In this document: piece after piece, positions 26,666 through 36,147 of the stretch
Numbering within the stretch: the stretch's first letter is position 1
How the letters are laid out: the number at the start of each line of letters is the position of its first letter
DNA from: Vibrio ostreicida
Lineage (GTDB): Bacteria; Pseudomonadota; Gammaproteobacteria; Enterobacterales; Vibrionaceae
Length of the DNA stretch: 64,000 bases
NCBI RefSeq assembly: GCF_013074385.2
Contig: NZ_JABEYA020000017.1
Location: 62,001-126,000 of the forward strand
Direction of reading: 5' to 3'
Program-made: the position numbers and the translations under genes
Notes under the pieces: model-generated
Database searches by the model: none
Seen by the model: only the letters and a program-made list of their open reading frames with translations
What the model was told of the DNA's origin: nothing

Positions 26666-27448
26666 ATGGATAGCCTGATGCAATATGTCCCCATTTTGGC
26701 ACTCTGTATGAGCCGACCTCTAGGCATGATGATCATACTGCCATTGTTTAAAGGTGGGGCGATGGGAAGTGGTTTGATTCGTCATTCGTTGGTCTTGATG
26801 TTTGCCTTGCCTATTATTCCTATGATGCAGGCGCAACCGATTGATTTTGCAACACTGCCGATGACGAGCCTCGTTGCCATTTATGCGGGAGAGTTGTTGA
26901 TCGGCGTGATTCTCGGTTTCTGTGCAGCGATTCCGTTTTGGGCGATTGATATGGCAGGTTTTGTTATCGACACCATGCGTGGCGCGTCAATGTCAAACGT
27001 ACTGAACCCGCTCATGGGGATGCAGTCGTCGATTTTTGGCATGTTCTTCACACAGGTACTTAGCGTTTTGTTTTTGGTCACAGGAGGGTTCAATGCGCTT
27101 CTGACGGCCCTGTATCAGTCTTACAGTGTCTTGCCACCATATTCTTCACTGTCGTTCAATCAAGAGTTATTAGCGTTTATTAATCAGCAATGGCAAATGA
27201 TGTGTGACATGTGTTTGAGCTTTGCCCTACCGGCGATGGTCGTCATGATTATGGTCGACGTTGCACTTGGTCTTGTGAACCGTTCTGTCGAGCAACTCAA
27301 TGTATTCTTCTTATCCATGCCGATTAAAAGTATTCTCGTTGTTTTCTTACTCCTAGTCAGTATGCAGTTTGCGTTATCTCATTACCTTGAAAGTATTGAG
27401 CTCTTTGAAAGTCATGTCTCAACCTTGTTCCTGTTGCTTAAGGGATAA
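26666..27448 (+). CDS. sctT: T3SS export apparatus protein SctT
   Basis: A 260-residue protein of the FliR/SsaT/YscT family with about six to eight membrane segments. The motif GELLIGVILGFCAAIPFWAID and GFVIDTMRGASMSNVLNP are typical. It starts immediately after the sctS stop and is followed 3 nt later by sctU. Confidence 0.95.
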   Translation: MDSLMQYVPILALCMSRPLGMMIILPLFKGGAMGSGLIRHSLVLMFALPIIPMMQAQPIDFATLPMTSLVAIYAGELLIGVILGFCAAIPFWAIDMAGFVIDTMRGASMSNVLNPLMGMQSSIFGMFFTQVLSVLFLVTGGFNALLTALYQSYSVLPPYSSLSFNQELLAFINQQWQMMCDMCLSFALPAMVVMIMVDVALGLVNRSVEQLNVFFLSMPIKSILVVFLLLVSMQFALSHYLESIELFESHVSTLFLLLKG

Positions 27449-27451
27449 ATA

Positions 27452-28510
27452 ATGGCAGAGAAAACCGAAAAACCTACCCAGAAGCGCCTGCAAGATGCTC
27501 GCAAAAAAGGCCAGGTGATAAAAAGTGCTGAAATTGTCACTGGCTTTCAGATGGCGGTTATCCTCAGTTACTTTATTGTCGAGGGGCAAGGGCTTCTTGA
27601 GGCGATCTGGAAAATGATCGATATCGCCATCGGCGCCATAAATATGCCGATCAAATTAGCCAGTCAGATGGTGATTGCGGCGTTTGTGTATATTTTGATT
27701 CGCTTCATTGCAGGATTGGCGTTTATCCTGATCGTGACAGTCGCCTTTAGCTGCCTCGTACAAACAGGGCCTGTCTGGGCATCTGAAAGCCTGATCCCCA
27801 GTTTTAAAAAGATCAATGTTCTTGAAAATGCTAAGCAGATATTTTCAATGAAAAGCCTGTTTCAATTGTTCAAAAATATGGCGAAGATTCTTGTGCTTAG
27901 TTTGGTTTTTTATTACCTCTTAGACAAACACGTCAATATTTTTCAGTATCTGCCGACGTGTGGTGCAGAATGCGGTGTAACGGTCACGTTTACTCTGATT
28001 AAATGGCTTTGGGGCGCTTTTTTGTTGTGTTATGTGGTGTTTTCTGCTGCGGATTATGCGTTTGTCCATTTCCAAACGATGAAGCAACTCAAAATGTCAA
28101 AAGACGATACGAAGCAAGAGTATAAGCAAACTGAAGGTAATCCAGAAGTTAAGCAAAAGAGGCGTGAGTTACAAAGAGAAACAGCCAATGGGTCGCTGGC
28201 CGCTAGTGTTAAAAAATCGACGGTTGTTGTCCGGAACCCAACACATATTGCGGTCTGTCTGCATTATGACCCTAATGAAACGCCGTTGCCTGTTGTTCTC
28301 GATAAAGCTAAGGAACACATGGCGTTGCATGTTGTCGACCTCGCTGAAAAGAACGGGATACCTTTGGTCGAAAATATTCCGTTGGCTAGGGCTTTATTCA
28401 AGCAGGTTGAGCCCGGGCAAGTGATCCCTGAATCCTTATTTGAGCCAGTTGCCGAGTTACTTAGAGTCGTAATGAACGTCTCTTATGACGAGGGTGGCGA
28501 TGATAATTGA
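27452..28510 (+). CDS. sctU: T3SS autocleaved switch protein SctU
   Basis: A 352-residue protein of the FlhB/SsaU/YscU family. The N-terminal AEKTEKPTQKRLQDARKKGQ is the family signature, four membrane segments follow to about residue 215, and the cytoplasmic domain carries the autocleavage site NPTH (residues 262-265). Cleavage between Asn and Pro drives the change from early to later substrates. Length is normal. Last gene of the sctRSTU operon; no clear terminator follows. Confidence 0.96.
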   Translation: MAEKTEKPTQKRLQDARKKGQVIKSAEIVTGFQMAVILSYFIVEGQGLLEAIWKMIDIAIGAINMPIKLASQMVIAAFVYILIRFIAGLAFILIVTVAFSCLVQTGPVWASESLIPSFKKINVLENAKQIFSMKSLFQLFKNMAKILVLSLVFYYLLDKHVNIFQYLPTCGAECGVTVTFTLIKWLWGAFLLCYVVFSAADYAFVHFQTMKQLKMSKDDTKQEYKQTEGNPEVKQKRRELQRETANGSLAASVKKSTVVVRNPTHIAVCLHYDPNETPLPVVLDKAKEHMALHVVDLAEKNGIPLVENIPLARALFKQVEPGQVIPESLFEPVAELLRVVMNVSYDEGGDDN

Positions 28511-28650
28511 GAATGTTTGTCAATAAAATGAAAAACATTCTTGATTACTTCACGTTCGATGTTAGATTAAATATCAATAACATCAATTAATTCGTTGCTG
28601 TATGGTTTTACTAAACTATAGTTATGCGACTGTGACGTGGGGTAATCGCG

Positions 28651-29295
28651 ATGTCTTTTGGAGAGTATTCTCATCTCAAAATCTTAGTCGTTGACGATCA
28701 TGACTTAATATTTGATGGTTTAAAAAGTTGCTTAGCACCGTACCCCAATTTGGACATTGTTGGTTTTGTGACAGATGGACTTGCCGTTTACGAACAATGC
28801 CTTAAACATCAACCACATTTGGTGTTTATGGATCTAAATTTGCCGGGAATGTCAGGGGTTGAAGCTATCCGTCAGTTACGTAAACGCTGGCCAGATATGA
28901 TGGTTATTGTGTTGACGGCTTCGGAAGAAGAGCGAAAAGCACGTGAAGCGCTGGATGCTGGCGCTAACGGATATGTGCTTAAGAACGGGTCAAAGAGTAC
29001 CTTACTTGCGGCGGTTAAAAGTGTCAGTCGAGGAAAACGTTTTGTTGATCCTGCGTTGGATGCGAAACACATCGAAGCGCTCTCAGGTGTTGATGAGGGA
29101 GATATTCCTGTTTTGACACCTCGAGAGAAACAGGTACTCAAGCTCATTTTTGAAGGAAAACGTAACCGCGACATAGCGGAATCACTATTGATTGGGTTAA
29201 AAACAGTGGAAACGCACAGAATGAATATTATGCGTAAGCTGGACGCTCATAACGTCGCCGATTTGATGAAGTGGGCCCAACGTATGGGCGTTTAG
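28651..29295 (+). CDS. LuxR/NarL-family response regulator, SsrB-like
   Basis: A 214-residue response regulator, the size of Salmonella SsrB. The receiver domain (about 8-125) has the acidic pair DDHD, the phospho-acceptor Asp61 in FMDLNLPGMSG, Thr in VLTA and Lys in YVLKNG. The C-terminal LuxR/NarL helix-turn-helix (about 150-212) begins LTPREKQVLKLIFEGKRNRD and contains the recognition helix GLKTVETHRMNIM. It is convergent with the hybrid kinase, as partner genes in one island. By analogy with SsrB and Edwardsiella EsrB it should activate the secretion genes; the four 7-4-7 palindromes are its likely sites. Confidence 0.85.
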   Translation: MSFGEYSHLKILVVDDHDLIFDGLKSCLAPYPNLDIVGFVTDGLAVYEQCLKHQPHLVFMDLNLPGMSGVEAIRQLRKRWPDMMVIVLTASEEERKAREALDAGANGYVLKNGSKSTLLAAVKSVSRGKRFVDPALDAKHIEALSGVDEGDIPVLTPREKQVLKLIFEGKRNRDIAESLLIGLKTVETHRMNIMRKLDAHNVADLMKWAQRMGV

Positions 29296-29308
29296 TCTAA
29301 TATTAAGC

Positions 29309-29337
29309 AACCCTATTCAGTGATATTGAATAGGGTT
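29309..29337. terminator. Bidirectional terminator between regulator and kinase genes
   Basis: Perfect 11-bp inverted repeat AACCCTATTCA ... TGAATAGGGTT with a 7-nt loop between two convergent genes 46 bp apart. Confidence 0.85.
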
Positions 29338-29341
29338 ATAT

Positions 29342-32116
29342 TCAACTCTGATCATCAATTAATGCCTCAAGTAAAGGATCAAGTTCGTCGGCCTGTATTC
29401 TATTGTTGTGTTCGAGCGCTTCCTCCAGTTCCGCCGCCAGCGTTGAAATATGATGTAGCCCTGCCAACCCAGCGCTTCCTTTGACATTATGGAGCACATC
29501 CTTAAGTTTATCCCAACGTTGCGTGGATAGGTGTTCTTTTGCGGCGCAGGCCATATCATCAAAATGATTGGAAAGCCTATTCGTAAACTCGCTTTCTGAG
29601 AAGTCCATAATAGGGGTATCGGATTGAGTGTTGACCTCTGGTTGCATATCTCTATCTATTTGCAGATCAGCGGCATTGTCCAGTGCTTTCGCCAAATCTT
29701 TCAAGGAGACAGGTTTGGTAAGATAACCATTCATCAGGTGCATTGATTTATCATGCTCTGAGTGATTAGCGTTAGCGGTGAGCGCTACAATGGGGCAATC
29801 TGTGTCGAGAATCGTCTCACTGTCACGCCATTGTTGCGTCGCTTGATAACCATCCATTCCTGGCATTCTTATGTCCATTAAAACCAAATCAAAGACTTGG
29901 CTTTCCCCTATTTTTAGCCCCGCTTCACCACTGTTGCAGCAAACCACTTCTTGCCCGAGTTCCAGCAACATTTTACTGATAATATCGCGATTCGTTTCCA
30001 CGTCATCGACGAGCAGAATCTTGAGCTTCCACGGCAGCATTTCACTGGCGCGAACAACCGGTGTTTCTGTGGATATACCGTGCTGGAGTTCGTATAAACG
30101 TTTCCATAAACGCCAAGGAAGATAATTGAGTTCAAGACTCGTCAAAGCCCCAAGGTTATGTTCGGTACATGTCCCACCCCAAAGTTCAATTTGTGTATGA
30201 AGGTTTTTTGGCGCTGCAATGACCTCCTTGGTGAGTCTCAAACGCATACCTGGTTCAATCAAAGGCAGTCGGAAAATGAAGGTAGAACCGACACCCAAGG
30301 TACTTTTAACGTCTAATTCTCCCCCCATAATCGTCGCCAGTTTGCGAGAGATAGGAAGACCCAGTCCAGTCCCCACTTGATGTCGAGAAGATTGTCTGAA
30401 TGGCATGAAAATTTCATCAAGTTTATGTTCAGCAATGCCTGCCCCCGTGTCTTCTACCGTGAACGTCAATATGTCATTAATGCTCTCGATATAAATGCAA
30501 ATGTGCCCTTTTTCTGTGAATTTGGCAGCATTTCCAAGCAGATTGACTAACACTTGGCGAACCCGAAGGGCATCAAATGTGCTGCTTTCCGGAATGGTGT
30601 CAGTGACAATGGTCTTCAGCTCAACGGGTTTATTGACCAGATTTGATTGTATGGTCAGCATCGCTTCATCCACGACTTTAAGCAGGAGGTTATTCTGTAA
30701 ATTCAGGTCTATTTGATCGGCCTCAATCCTTGAAAAATCGAGGAGGTTGTTAATGATCCCGAGTAGTGATTTTGCACAGGTATAAGCGGTATTTCTTAAA
30801 TCTGCCTGCTGGGTTGTCAGTTCTGTGTTTCTCAGTAACTCTAAAGCGCCAGTAATGCCATTGAGGGGAGTGCGAAGTTCGTGACTGATATTGGTGAGAT
30901 GTTCACTTTTTCGTGCTGTCGCTTTCTCCGCGACCTGTTTGGCATGGGCCAATTCTACCGTTCGTTGCTCAACCTTAGATTCGAGGTCGTCATAACTTGT
31001 TTTAATGGTATCAAGCAACATATTGTAAGCGCGAGCGATATCACCGAGCTCATCTTTCCTTGATTCGGGTAAGCGTCTAGAGAAGGTGGGTTGAACATCA
31101 CTCTTTATGATTGAAACGAAATTTCTGATCGTTTCAGCAAGAGATTTCCATAAGATCAAGAGCATCAGAAGAATCATGATGGCAAAGGAAAAGAGTGACC
31201 ATTTCAGTTCATTGAAAAACGGGGCGAAGGCTCTTTTCTCGATTCTTGATTTTGGGATCATGGAGATTTGGAGCCATTCAGGCCCACCAATGAATTTGGT
31301 CACCACATAATAGTGATTCAACTCGAGTAATTCAGGCACATCTTTGATTTTTTCAGTTGAGAATAGTTGGACGTATAATTCTTCGAGAGTTTGTTCGTCT
31401 GGGGCCGGCTGTCCTTGAAAGGGGACAAAGCCTTCTCGGGTCAGAAATAGATTGTGGTCGCCTTTGTTATAAACATTGGACACCGTGACGGTATCTTGAA
31501 TATCGATGGCGAAACCAACTTGGCGCGCCGAGTGATCATCGGGATCCAACGTATAACTCAGCAACACATAAACACTGCCTCTCAGCGGATCGTATTGAGG
31601 GTCGCTCCAGCGGAAACCTTCATTGGTGGGTAACTTGGACAATTCTACGATTTCATCCACACGCTGTTGAATGCGAGTGCGCTCTATTTCAGAAGCTGCA
31701 TAAATAGAGACTTGCTTATCAGGTTCAATAATAAAGCTGTCCACATAGCGTTGTTGTCCTGCGATCCCAAAGGTTTGGAGAGCCCAAAGTTGGTTCCGTT
31801 CGATTGGGCTATCACCGTCTTTGAGGTTAAATTGACTGGCGACCAACTCTGCGTTGGGCGCGACAACCATGGTATTAAATTGCTGTAGCTGTTGTTCCAA
31901 CTGGAGCGTATCGTCCATGGCTTGGATAAAAAGGCTGCGGTTGACCTGAGCGCGAATTTCGCCAATCTGATCATAACTTTTTAGGGTTTGCTTTAAGGTG
32001 CCAGTGTAGGTGTTATCAAAGGCATTGATTTGAATCAGGACCCACAACCCGATAAAAACGGAAATGAAAGCGATCGTCAGCTTGGTGACGAGTGAAGAAT
32101 TCCAACGTGTTTTCAT
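29342..32116 (-). CDS. Hybrid sensor histidine kinase, SsrA-like
   Basis: A 924-residue tripartite kinase. Order: membrane segment 1 (about 11-30), a periplasmic sensor domain of about 270 residues, membrane segment 2 (about 305-325), HAMP, coiled linker, HisKA with His412 in SHELRTPLNG, HATPase (N box LLGNAAKF, G boxes DTGAGI and GTGLGLP), receiver domain with Asp748 in LMDIRMPGMDG, and an HPt domain with His876 in LHNVKGSAG. All phosphorelay residues are present. The start at 32116 has AGGAG 6 nt upstream. SsrA and EsrA have the same architecture and sense acid and osmotic conditions; what this one senses is unknown. It is divergent from the ssaB-sctC operon. Confidence 0.9.
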   Translation of the reverse strand: MKTRWNSSLVTKLTIAFISVFIGLWVLIQINAFDNTYTGTLKQTLKSYDQIGEIRAQVNRSLFIQAMDDTLQLEQQLQQFNTMVVAPNAELVASQFNLKDGDSPIERNQLWALQTFGIAGQQRYVDSFIIEPDKQVSIYAASEIERTRIQQRVDEIVELSKLPTNEGFRWSDPQYDPLRGSVYVLLSYTLDPDDHSARQVGFAIDIQDTVTVSNVYNKGDHNLFLTREGFVPFQGQPAPDEQTLEELYVQLFSTEKIKDVPELLELNHYYVVTKFIGGPEWLQISMIPKSRIEKRAFAPFFNELKWSLFSFAIMILLMLLILWKSLAETIRNFVSIIKSDVQPTFSRRLPESRKDELGDIARAYNMLLDTIKTSYDDLESKVEQRTVELAHAKQVAEKATARKSEHLTNISHELRTPLNGITGALELLRNTELTTQQADLRNTAYTCAKSLLGIINNLLDFSRIEADQIDLNLQNNLLLKVVDEAMLTIQSNLVNKPVELKTIVTDTIPESSTFDALRVRQVLVNLLGNAAKFTEKGHICIYIESINDILTFTVEDTGAGIAEHKLDEIFMPFRQSSRHQVGTGLGLPISRKLATIMGGELDVKSTLGVGSTFIFRLPLIEPGMRLRLTKEVIAAPKNLHTQIELWGGTCTEHNLGALTSLELNYLPWRLWKRLYELQHGISTETPVVRASEMLPWKLKILLVDDVETNRDIISKMLLELGQEVVCCNSGEAGLKIGESQVFDLVLMDIRMPGMDGYQATQQWRDSETILDTDCPIVALTANANHSEHDKSMHLMNGYLTKPVSLKDLAKALDNAADLQIDRDMQPEVNTQSDTPIMDFSESEFTNRLSNHFDDMACAAKEHLSTQRWDKLKDVLHNVKGSAGLAGLHHISTLAAELEEALEHNNRIQADELDPLLEALIDDQS

Positions 32117-32230
32117 GCCTACTCCTGACATTCTCTTATCGGTGCTTGCCCATCTACCTTAGCTCGAAGAAGCCCTTTAAATCTATCTTTTCTCGAAAGT
32201 CATTCATCAAACGATTGCATTTATGTGTGA

Positions 32231-32248
32231 CTAAGGTGTTCACCTGAT
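32231..32248 (+). promoter_or_regulatory. SsrB-type 7-4-7 palindrome, copy 2 (ssaB-sctC promoter)
   Basis: CTAAGGT-GTTC-ACCTGAT, followed by AC. One mismatch in the left arm. It lies 57 nt before the ssaB-like start and between the divergent kinase and secretin operons. A -10-like hexamer GATACT begins exactly 23 nt after it. Confidence 0.75.
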
Positions 32249-32305
32249 ACCAGAAAACCCCCTATCCATAGATACTGAGCATGAAATCAAAGAAAGAGGT
32301 TTCTC

Positions 32306-32695
32306 ATGATTGAACGTTTGGTAGCAATGGGGTTGGTAGAGACAGATCAACGGTCACAAGATAGTGAGTGGCAAGGTCAGTGCGCCCGTCGGCCACTAAA
32401 ATGGCTCATTGCCGAGCATTATATCGCTCTAGGTCTCCGTATTGAACCACCACCGCAGCCACAGTGGGTGGCACAGGCGTCATTAGTATTGGCGGCCTGT
32501 GAAGAGGGTTGGGATTGTTGTCTTGATCATAGGGATGAACAATGGATTTTTTGGCGTTGCTACTCATGCAAAATTGACGATGAATCCTTGGTTTCCTCGG
32601 TAAAAATGCAACTGGCCCTCGCTCGATATCTTGAGCAAGAACTGTTGAAACCGACACCCGTCACTCACTCACGTATTTGGAGGAACAAACTATGA
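32306..32695 (+). CDS. SsaB/SpiC-like T3SS protein
   Basis: A 129-residue protein in the position of ssaB (spiC), between the two-component system and the secretin gene. Its C-terminal half can be matched by eye with SpiC: a hydrophobic ASLVLAAC helix, a short beta region ending in WIFWRCYS, and a final amphipathic helix VKMQLALARYLE. In Salmonella SpiC forms a complex with SsaL and SsaM that holds back effectors until translocators are secreted; homologues of both are in this island. The identification is weaker than for the core genes. GAGG lies upstream at about 8 nt. Its stop overlaps the sctC start (ATGA). Confidence 0.65.
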   Translation: MIERLVAMGLVETDQRSQDSEWQGQCARRPLKWLIAEHYIALGLRIEPPPQPQWVAQASLVLAACEEGWDCCLDHRDEQWIFWRCYSCKIDDESLVSSVKMQLALARYLEQELLKPTPVTHSRIWRNKL

Positions 32696-34146
32696 AGAAA
32701 TTATTATGTTGGTTGCTTCTGGTTACGATCAATGTGGCTCATGCTGCTCCCATTTCGAAGGTTGAATGGCATGGAGAACCGTTTGTTTTATACAGCCGCG
32801 GGACGTCATTGAAATCAGTTATTGAAGATGTCGGGAGAAACTACGGCATTCCTATGGAAGTCAGCAGCCAAGTCAATGATACATTCAGTGGCCAGATCAA
32901 TGGCAAAACACCTAAGCAAATCATGACGATGTTGGCTCAACAGTATGGTTTAGTTTGGTATTTTGATGGTGACTTACTGCACGTGAATAAAGCGCGTGAA
33001 GTGACCAATGAAGTGATTTCTCTTTCTTCTCTTTCTAATCAGGAAGCCACGCGCTATATCGCTAAAGCGGGGTTTCTCGATAAAGTAGGGTGCGAAGTCA
33101 CCTCTATTGCCGGACTTCATGCACTGCAAGTTAATGGGGTTCCTTCCTGTATTAGTACCGTGAGTAAATTTGTTCAGCAACTGGACAATGATTCAAAACA
33201 ACATGCGCAGTCCCAGCGAGCGGTTAAGATTTTTCCACTGAAATACGCGTCAGCCACCGATACGGTTTATAGCTATCGCAGTCAGGATGTGACCGTTCCT
33301 GGAGTTGTCTCGGTGCTTAAACAAATCGGTCAAGATGAAACGGTCGATCAAAGTACCAAGGGGACAACGAGCTTTTCCGCAGATTCGAGGCAAAACGCGG
33401 TCATTATCCGAACCAACAAAATGGATATGTCGATGTACGCTTCTTTAATTAAGCAACTCGATATCACGCCAACCATGATCGAAGTGTCAGTCACCATTAT
33501 CGATGTGGACACGTCTGACTTCAGCCAACTTGGGATTGATTGGTCTGCGGCGGCAAAAATTGGAGGGGGCAGTTTGTCGTTCAATCAGGGCGCACTGAAT
33601 AGCGATAATTTCTCGACGGTCATTGGTAACACCGGCAATTTCATGATTCGTCTAAACGCGCTCGAACAGAACTCCAAAGCCAAAGTACTGTCAAGACCTT
33701 CGGTTGTGACGCTAAATAATGTTCAAGCTATCTTAGATAAAAATGTCACTTTTTACACCAAAGTAGAAGGCGAAAAAGTGGCCAAGCTGGAGTCCGTAAC
33801 GACTGGGTCCTTGTTAAGGGTGACGCCGCGGCTGGTCAGTGAAAAAAATCACAACAAGGTTATGTTATCGCTCAATATTCAGGATGGGCAGCAAGCGAAG
33901 CCATTGAGCAGTAAGGATCTATTGCCTCAGGTAGAAAATTCAGAAATTGCCACTCAGGCGACGTTAAAAACAGGAGAAAGTTTACTGTTGGGCGGTTTTG
34001 TTCAAGAGAAAGATCAGACGGTACAAAACAAGATTCCACTGTTAGGCGATATACCCTTGGTCGGGGGCCTATTTAGAAGTACTGACCACAGTAAACATAG
34101 TGTGATGCGCCTGTTTCTCATCAAGGCAGAACCCGTCAATCAATAA
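32692..34146 (+). CDS. sctC: T3SS outer-membrane secretin SctC
   Basis: A 484-residue secretin precursor, close to SsaC (497). A signal peptide (about residues 1-20, ending AHAAP) is followed by N0 and N1 domains with the typical EDVGRNYGIPM and NAVIIRTN stretches and the C-terminal secretin core (about 255-480) containing VLSRPSVVTLNN, GSLLRVTPRLV and the beta-barrel end GESLLLGGFVQE and KIPLLGDIPLVGGLF. The start ATG has GGAGG 7-9 nt upstream; a GAG codon run further up is not a start. No pilotin-type lipoprotein gene was recognised nearby. Confidence 0.95.
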   Translation: MKKLLCWLLLVTINVAHAAPISKVEWHGEPFVLYSRGTSLKSVIEDVGRNYGIPMEVSSQVNDTFSGQINGKTPKQIMTMLAQQYGLVWYFDGDLLHVNKAREVTNEVISLSSLSNQEATRYIAKAGFLDKVGCEVTSIAGLHALQVNGVPSCISTVSKFVQQLDNDSKQHAQSQRAVKIFPLKYASATDTVYSYRSQDVTVPGVVSVLKQIGQDETVDQSTKGTTSFSADSRQNAVIIRTNKMDMSMYASLIKQLDITPTMIEVSVTIIDVDTSDFSQLGIDWSAAAKIGGGSLSFNQGALNSDNFSTVIGNTGNFMIRLNALEQNSKAKVLSRPSVVTLNNVQAILDKNVTFYTKVEGEKVAKLESVTTGSLLRVTPRLVSEKNHNKVMLSLNIQDGQQAKPLSSKDLLPQVENSEIATQATLKTGESLLLGGFVQEKDQTVQNKIPLLGDIPLVGGLFRSTDHSKHSVMRLFLIKAEPVNQ

Positions 34147-34152
34147 GTGGGC

Positions 34153-35364
34153 ATGGCTATGAATAGTAATAATAAACTCTTGTGGTTGACAGGGCCGATG
34201 CAAGGACGAGAGCTTAGATTACCGCAAGGCGAGCTCTCGATGGGGCCCAGCGGTGACATCATGGTCCCTCTTGCTGAACGAGATAAATTGAACATTTCGG
34301 TCGATGAAAACGGCGTTTATGTCAAAGACGGGATTAAAGTGCGGGCGAATGGCACATTAATCAATATTCAAGAGCCGCTGCCGATGGGCCAGCCAATAGA
34401 AGTGTGTGGGGTTGGTTTCATCCTAGGAAAAGAGGAACAGACACTGGTTTGGCAAAAGCTGCCTGCTCATGCAAAACGCACACAAAAAAGTGTAGGCAGA
34501 GGCGTGTTGGTTTTGACGACCTGTTTGGCGATCATTCTTATGGCAGTGACGCTGATGTTGCCGCCAAAATCTAAGCCGGTCTTTGATCCACAGATTTGGG
34601 TGAACAGCCAACTTACTGTGCCTTCAATGAATCAGGTGAAGGCTAACTGGGGTAGTGATGGTGTGTTGACGCTCTCTGGTTATTGCGGCAATTCAATCGC
34701 GATGTCGAAGCTAAAAGAAGGGCTAAAGCAATATTCGATTCGCTTTAATGCCAAAGTTGTTTGTTCGGACGATCTTGTCAGCAACGTGACCTCTGTGCTC
34801 AACGCAAACGGGTATCAAAATGTCCAAGTACTACCCACTAGGCGAATGGGAGAAGTCAGAATATCCGGTGCAATACAGTCCGGTGAAAAGTGGGACAAGG
34901 TGTCACGTGAGCTGGAGGAAATTCAAGGGCTGAAGCATTGGCAAGTGGCAAATGATATGGGTGGCTATGTGATTAAATTCATCCAATCACTAAGAGACAA
35001 AGGTTTGCTTGACGGTTTGATGGTGGAAAGACGTCAAGACAGCATCATGGTCACAGGCCCGATTAGTACCAGTGTCAGGTTTGAAATCCGTCAGGTAGGT
35101 AAGGCATTGATGGCCAATACAGGCCAGAACATTGACGTTCGTTTTGAAAATATACCAATACGCGACAACCTATCTCGTTATCTTTCCGGCCATATTGTCA
35201 GCTATGGAGGAAACAGCAGTAATCCGTTCGTCGAACTAAGTAACGGTACTCGGCTAAAAATGAATAGCAAGCTTAGTAGTGGTTATGTGGTCAGTCATAT
35301 TGATTTAAAAGGGCTCGACCTAAGCCGAGACGGAGAGCTGATACACATCCCATTTATTTTATAG
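34153..35364 (+). CDS. sctD: T3SS inner-membrane ring protein SctD
   Basis: About 403 residues, the same as SsaD. N-terminal cytoplasmic FHA-like domain (about 1-95, with LPQGELSMGPSGDIMVPL), one membrane segment (about 115-138) and a periplasmic part with two or three ring-building modules (PTRRMGEVRISGAIQ and similar beta-alpha-beta repeats). The exact start is uncertain: GTG at 34147, ATG at 34153 and ATG at 34159 are all in frame and no clear ribosome binding site decides; the difference is at most four residues. It follows sctC by a few nucleotides. Confidence 0.9.
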   Translation: MAMNSNNKLLWLTGPMQGRELRLPQGELSMGPSGDIMVPLAERDKLNISVDENGVYVKDGIKVRANGTLINIQEPLPMGQPIEVCGVGFILGKEEQTLVWQKLPAHAKRTQKSVGRGVLVLTTCLAIILMAVTLMLPPKSKPVFDPQIWVNSQLTVPSMNQVKANWGSDGVLTLSGYCGNSIAMSKLKEGLKQYSIRFNAKVVCSDDLVSNVTSVLNANGYQNVQVLPTRRMGEVRISGAIQSGEKWDKVSRELEEIQGLKHWQVANDMGGYVIKFIQSLRDKGLLDGLMVERRQDSIMVTGPISTSVRFEIRQVGKALMANTGQNIDVRFENIPIRDNLSRYLSGHIVSYGGNSSNPFVELSNGTRLKMNSKLSSGYVVSHIDLKGLDLSRDGELIHIPFIL

Positions 35365-35372
35365 GAGTTACT

Positions 35373-35567
35373 ATGCCACGCATTACTCAATTAGAGACGC
35401 AGTTAAAGAAGGACCCAAGCTGTCAGAAAGTATTTAACGATCAGCTTGATCGTGCTCGTGACCAACTCAATCAAGCCGATAAGTCAGTGGGCCGCCCTAT
35501 GTATTTGGCTATAGATGCGGCACAAGAGGTGATCAACACGCTATCACAACGTTACCACTCAATATGA
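35373..35567 (+). CDS. ssaE: SsaE-like needle/translocator chaperone
   Basis: A 64-residue, mostly helical protein. The C-terminus AAQEVINTLSQRYHS lines up with SsaE (AEQAENIINIIYYRYH in Salmonella). Family members of the YscE type bind needle subunits or, for SsaE, also the translocator. AGGAG lies 6 nt before the ATG. It lies between sctD and sseA as in SPI-2. Confidence 0.8.
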   Translation: MPRITQLETQLKKDPSCQKVFNDQLDRARDQLNQADKSVGRPMYLAIDAAQEVINTLSQRYHSI

Positions 35568-35603
35568 TTAACCCTATCGATAATAGAGAAACAGGAGATA
35601 ACA

Positions 35604-35951
35604 ATGGATACCTTTAACGAGATTAAGTCTGTCATGGATGATCTGAACAGTCGCCGTAGCGCCTTGGCTGAGCAAATGAAGGAATTTCAGCAACTGCAAA
35701 GAGAGATTCAGGTCTTGGTTGATCAATCGGGCCATAGCCCTGAGGCGCGTGACAAACTGGAAAGGTTAAATCAGGCATTTCCGAATGGTTTTCAAAGTGC
35801 TCAACAGGCGTTAATGGCAAAAGTGTTGCAAGTTGAAGAAAACTTTAAAACGTTGGAAACGGGCTTAAAAGAAGCGGGTTCAACGGAAGATGAGCCGAAA
35901 TCTGAGGCACCGATTCAAGTTAAAAAGCGTGCGCTAAAAAGGTATATGTGA
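35604..35951 (+). CDS. sseA: SseA-like chaperone for translocon proteins
   Basis: A 115-residue coiled-coil protein in the exact SPI-2 position of sseA, between ssaE and the SseB-like gene. A heptad pattern covers about 5-45, and the segment LNQAFPNGFQSAQQAL resembles the LFPQGVAGVNQ segment of SseA. In Salmonella SseA keeps SseB and SseD soluble before secretion. The C-terminus is basic. CAGGAG lies 6 nt before the ATG. Confidence 0.75.
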   Translation: MDTFNEIKSVMDDLNSRRSALAEQMKEFQQLQREIQVLVDQSGHSPEARDKLERLNQAFPNGFQSAQQALMAKVLQVEENFKTLETGLKEAGSTEDEPKSEAPIQVKKRALKRYM

Positions 35952-36147
35952 AAAAACCATTGGTGATGATTAATTGTCAAAAATAGAAATATTTTAAAAT
36001 CTGGTATGACCACTTCGCTGAATGATTTTTACATATTAGGAATTTAAAAAACATCAGTTCTATATGATGAAGTTATGAGCTAAGAAAATAAAATGACATT
36101 GATGATGTATGGCTCATTTAAATTAATTAATAAAAGAGGAAGTAATT
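35952..36147. other. AT-rich spacer before the filament genes, 196 bp
   Basis: A strongly AT-rich intergenic stretch inside the operon. It lacks the 18-bp palindrome found at the other four secretion promoters. A separate promoter for the highly expressed filament genes is likely but none could be placed; H-NS-type silencing would fit its composition. Confidence 0.5.

Noticed and set aside
25749..28510. sctRSTU as flagellar fliPQR-flhB
   Set aside because: Context (SsrA/SsrB-like genes, secretin, needle) and sizes fit SsaRSTU; no flagellar genes are near.
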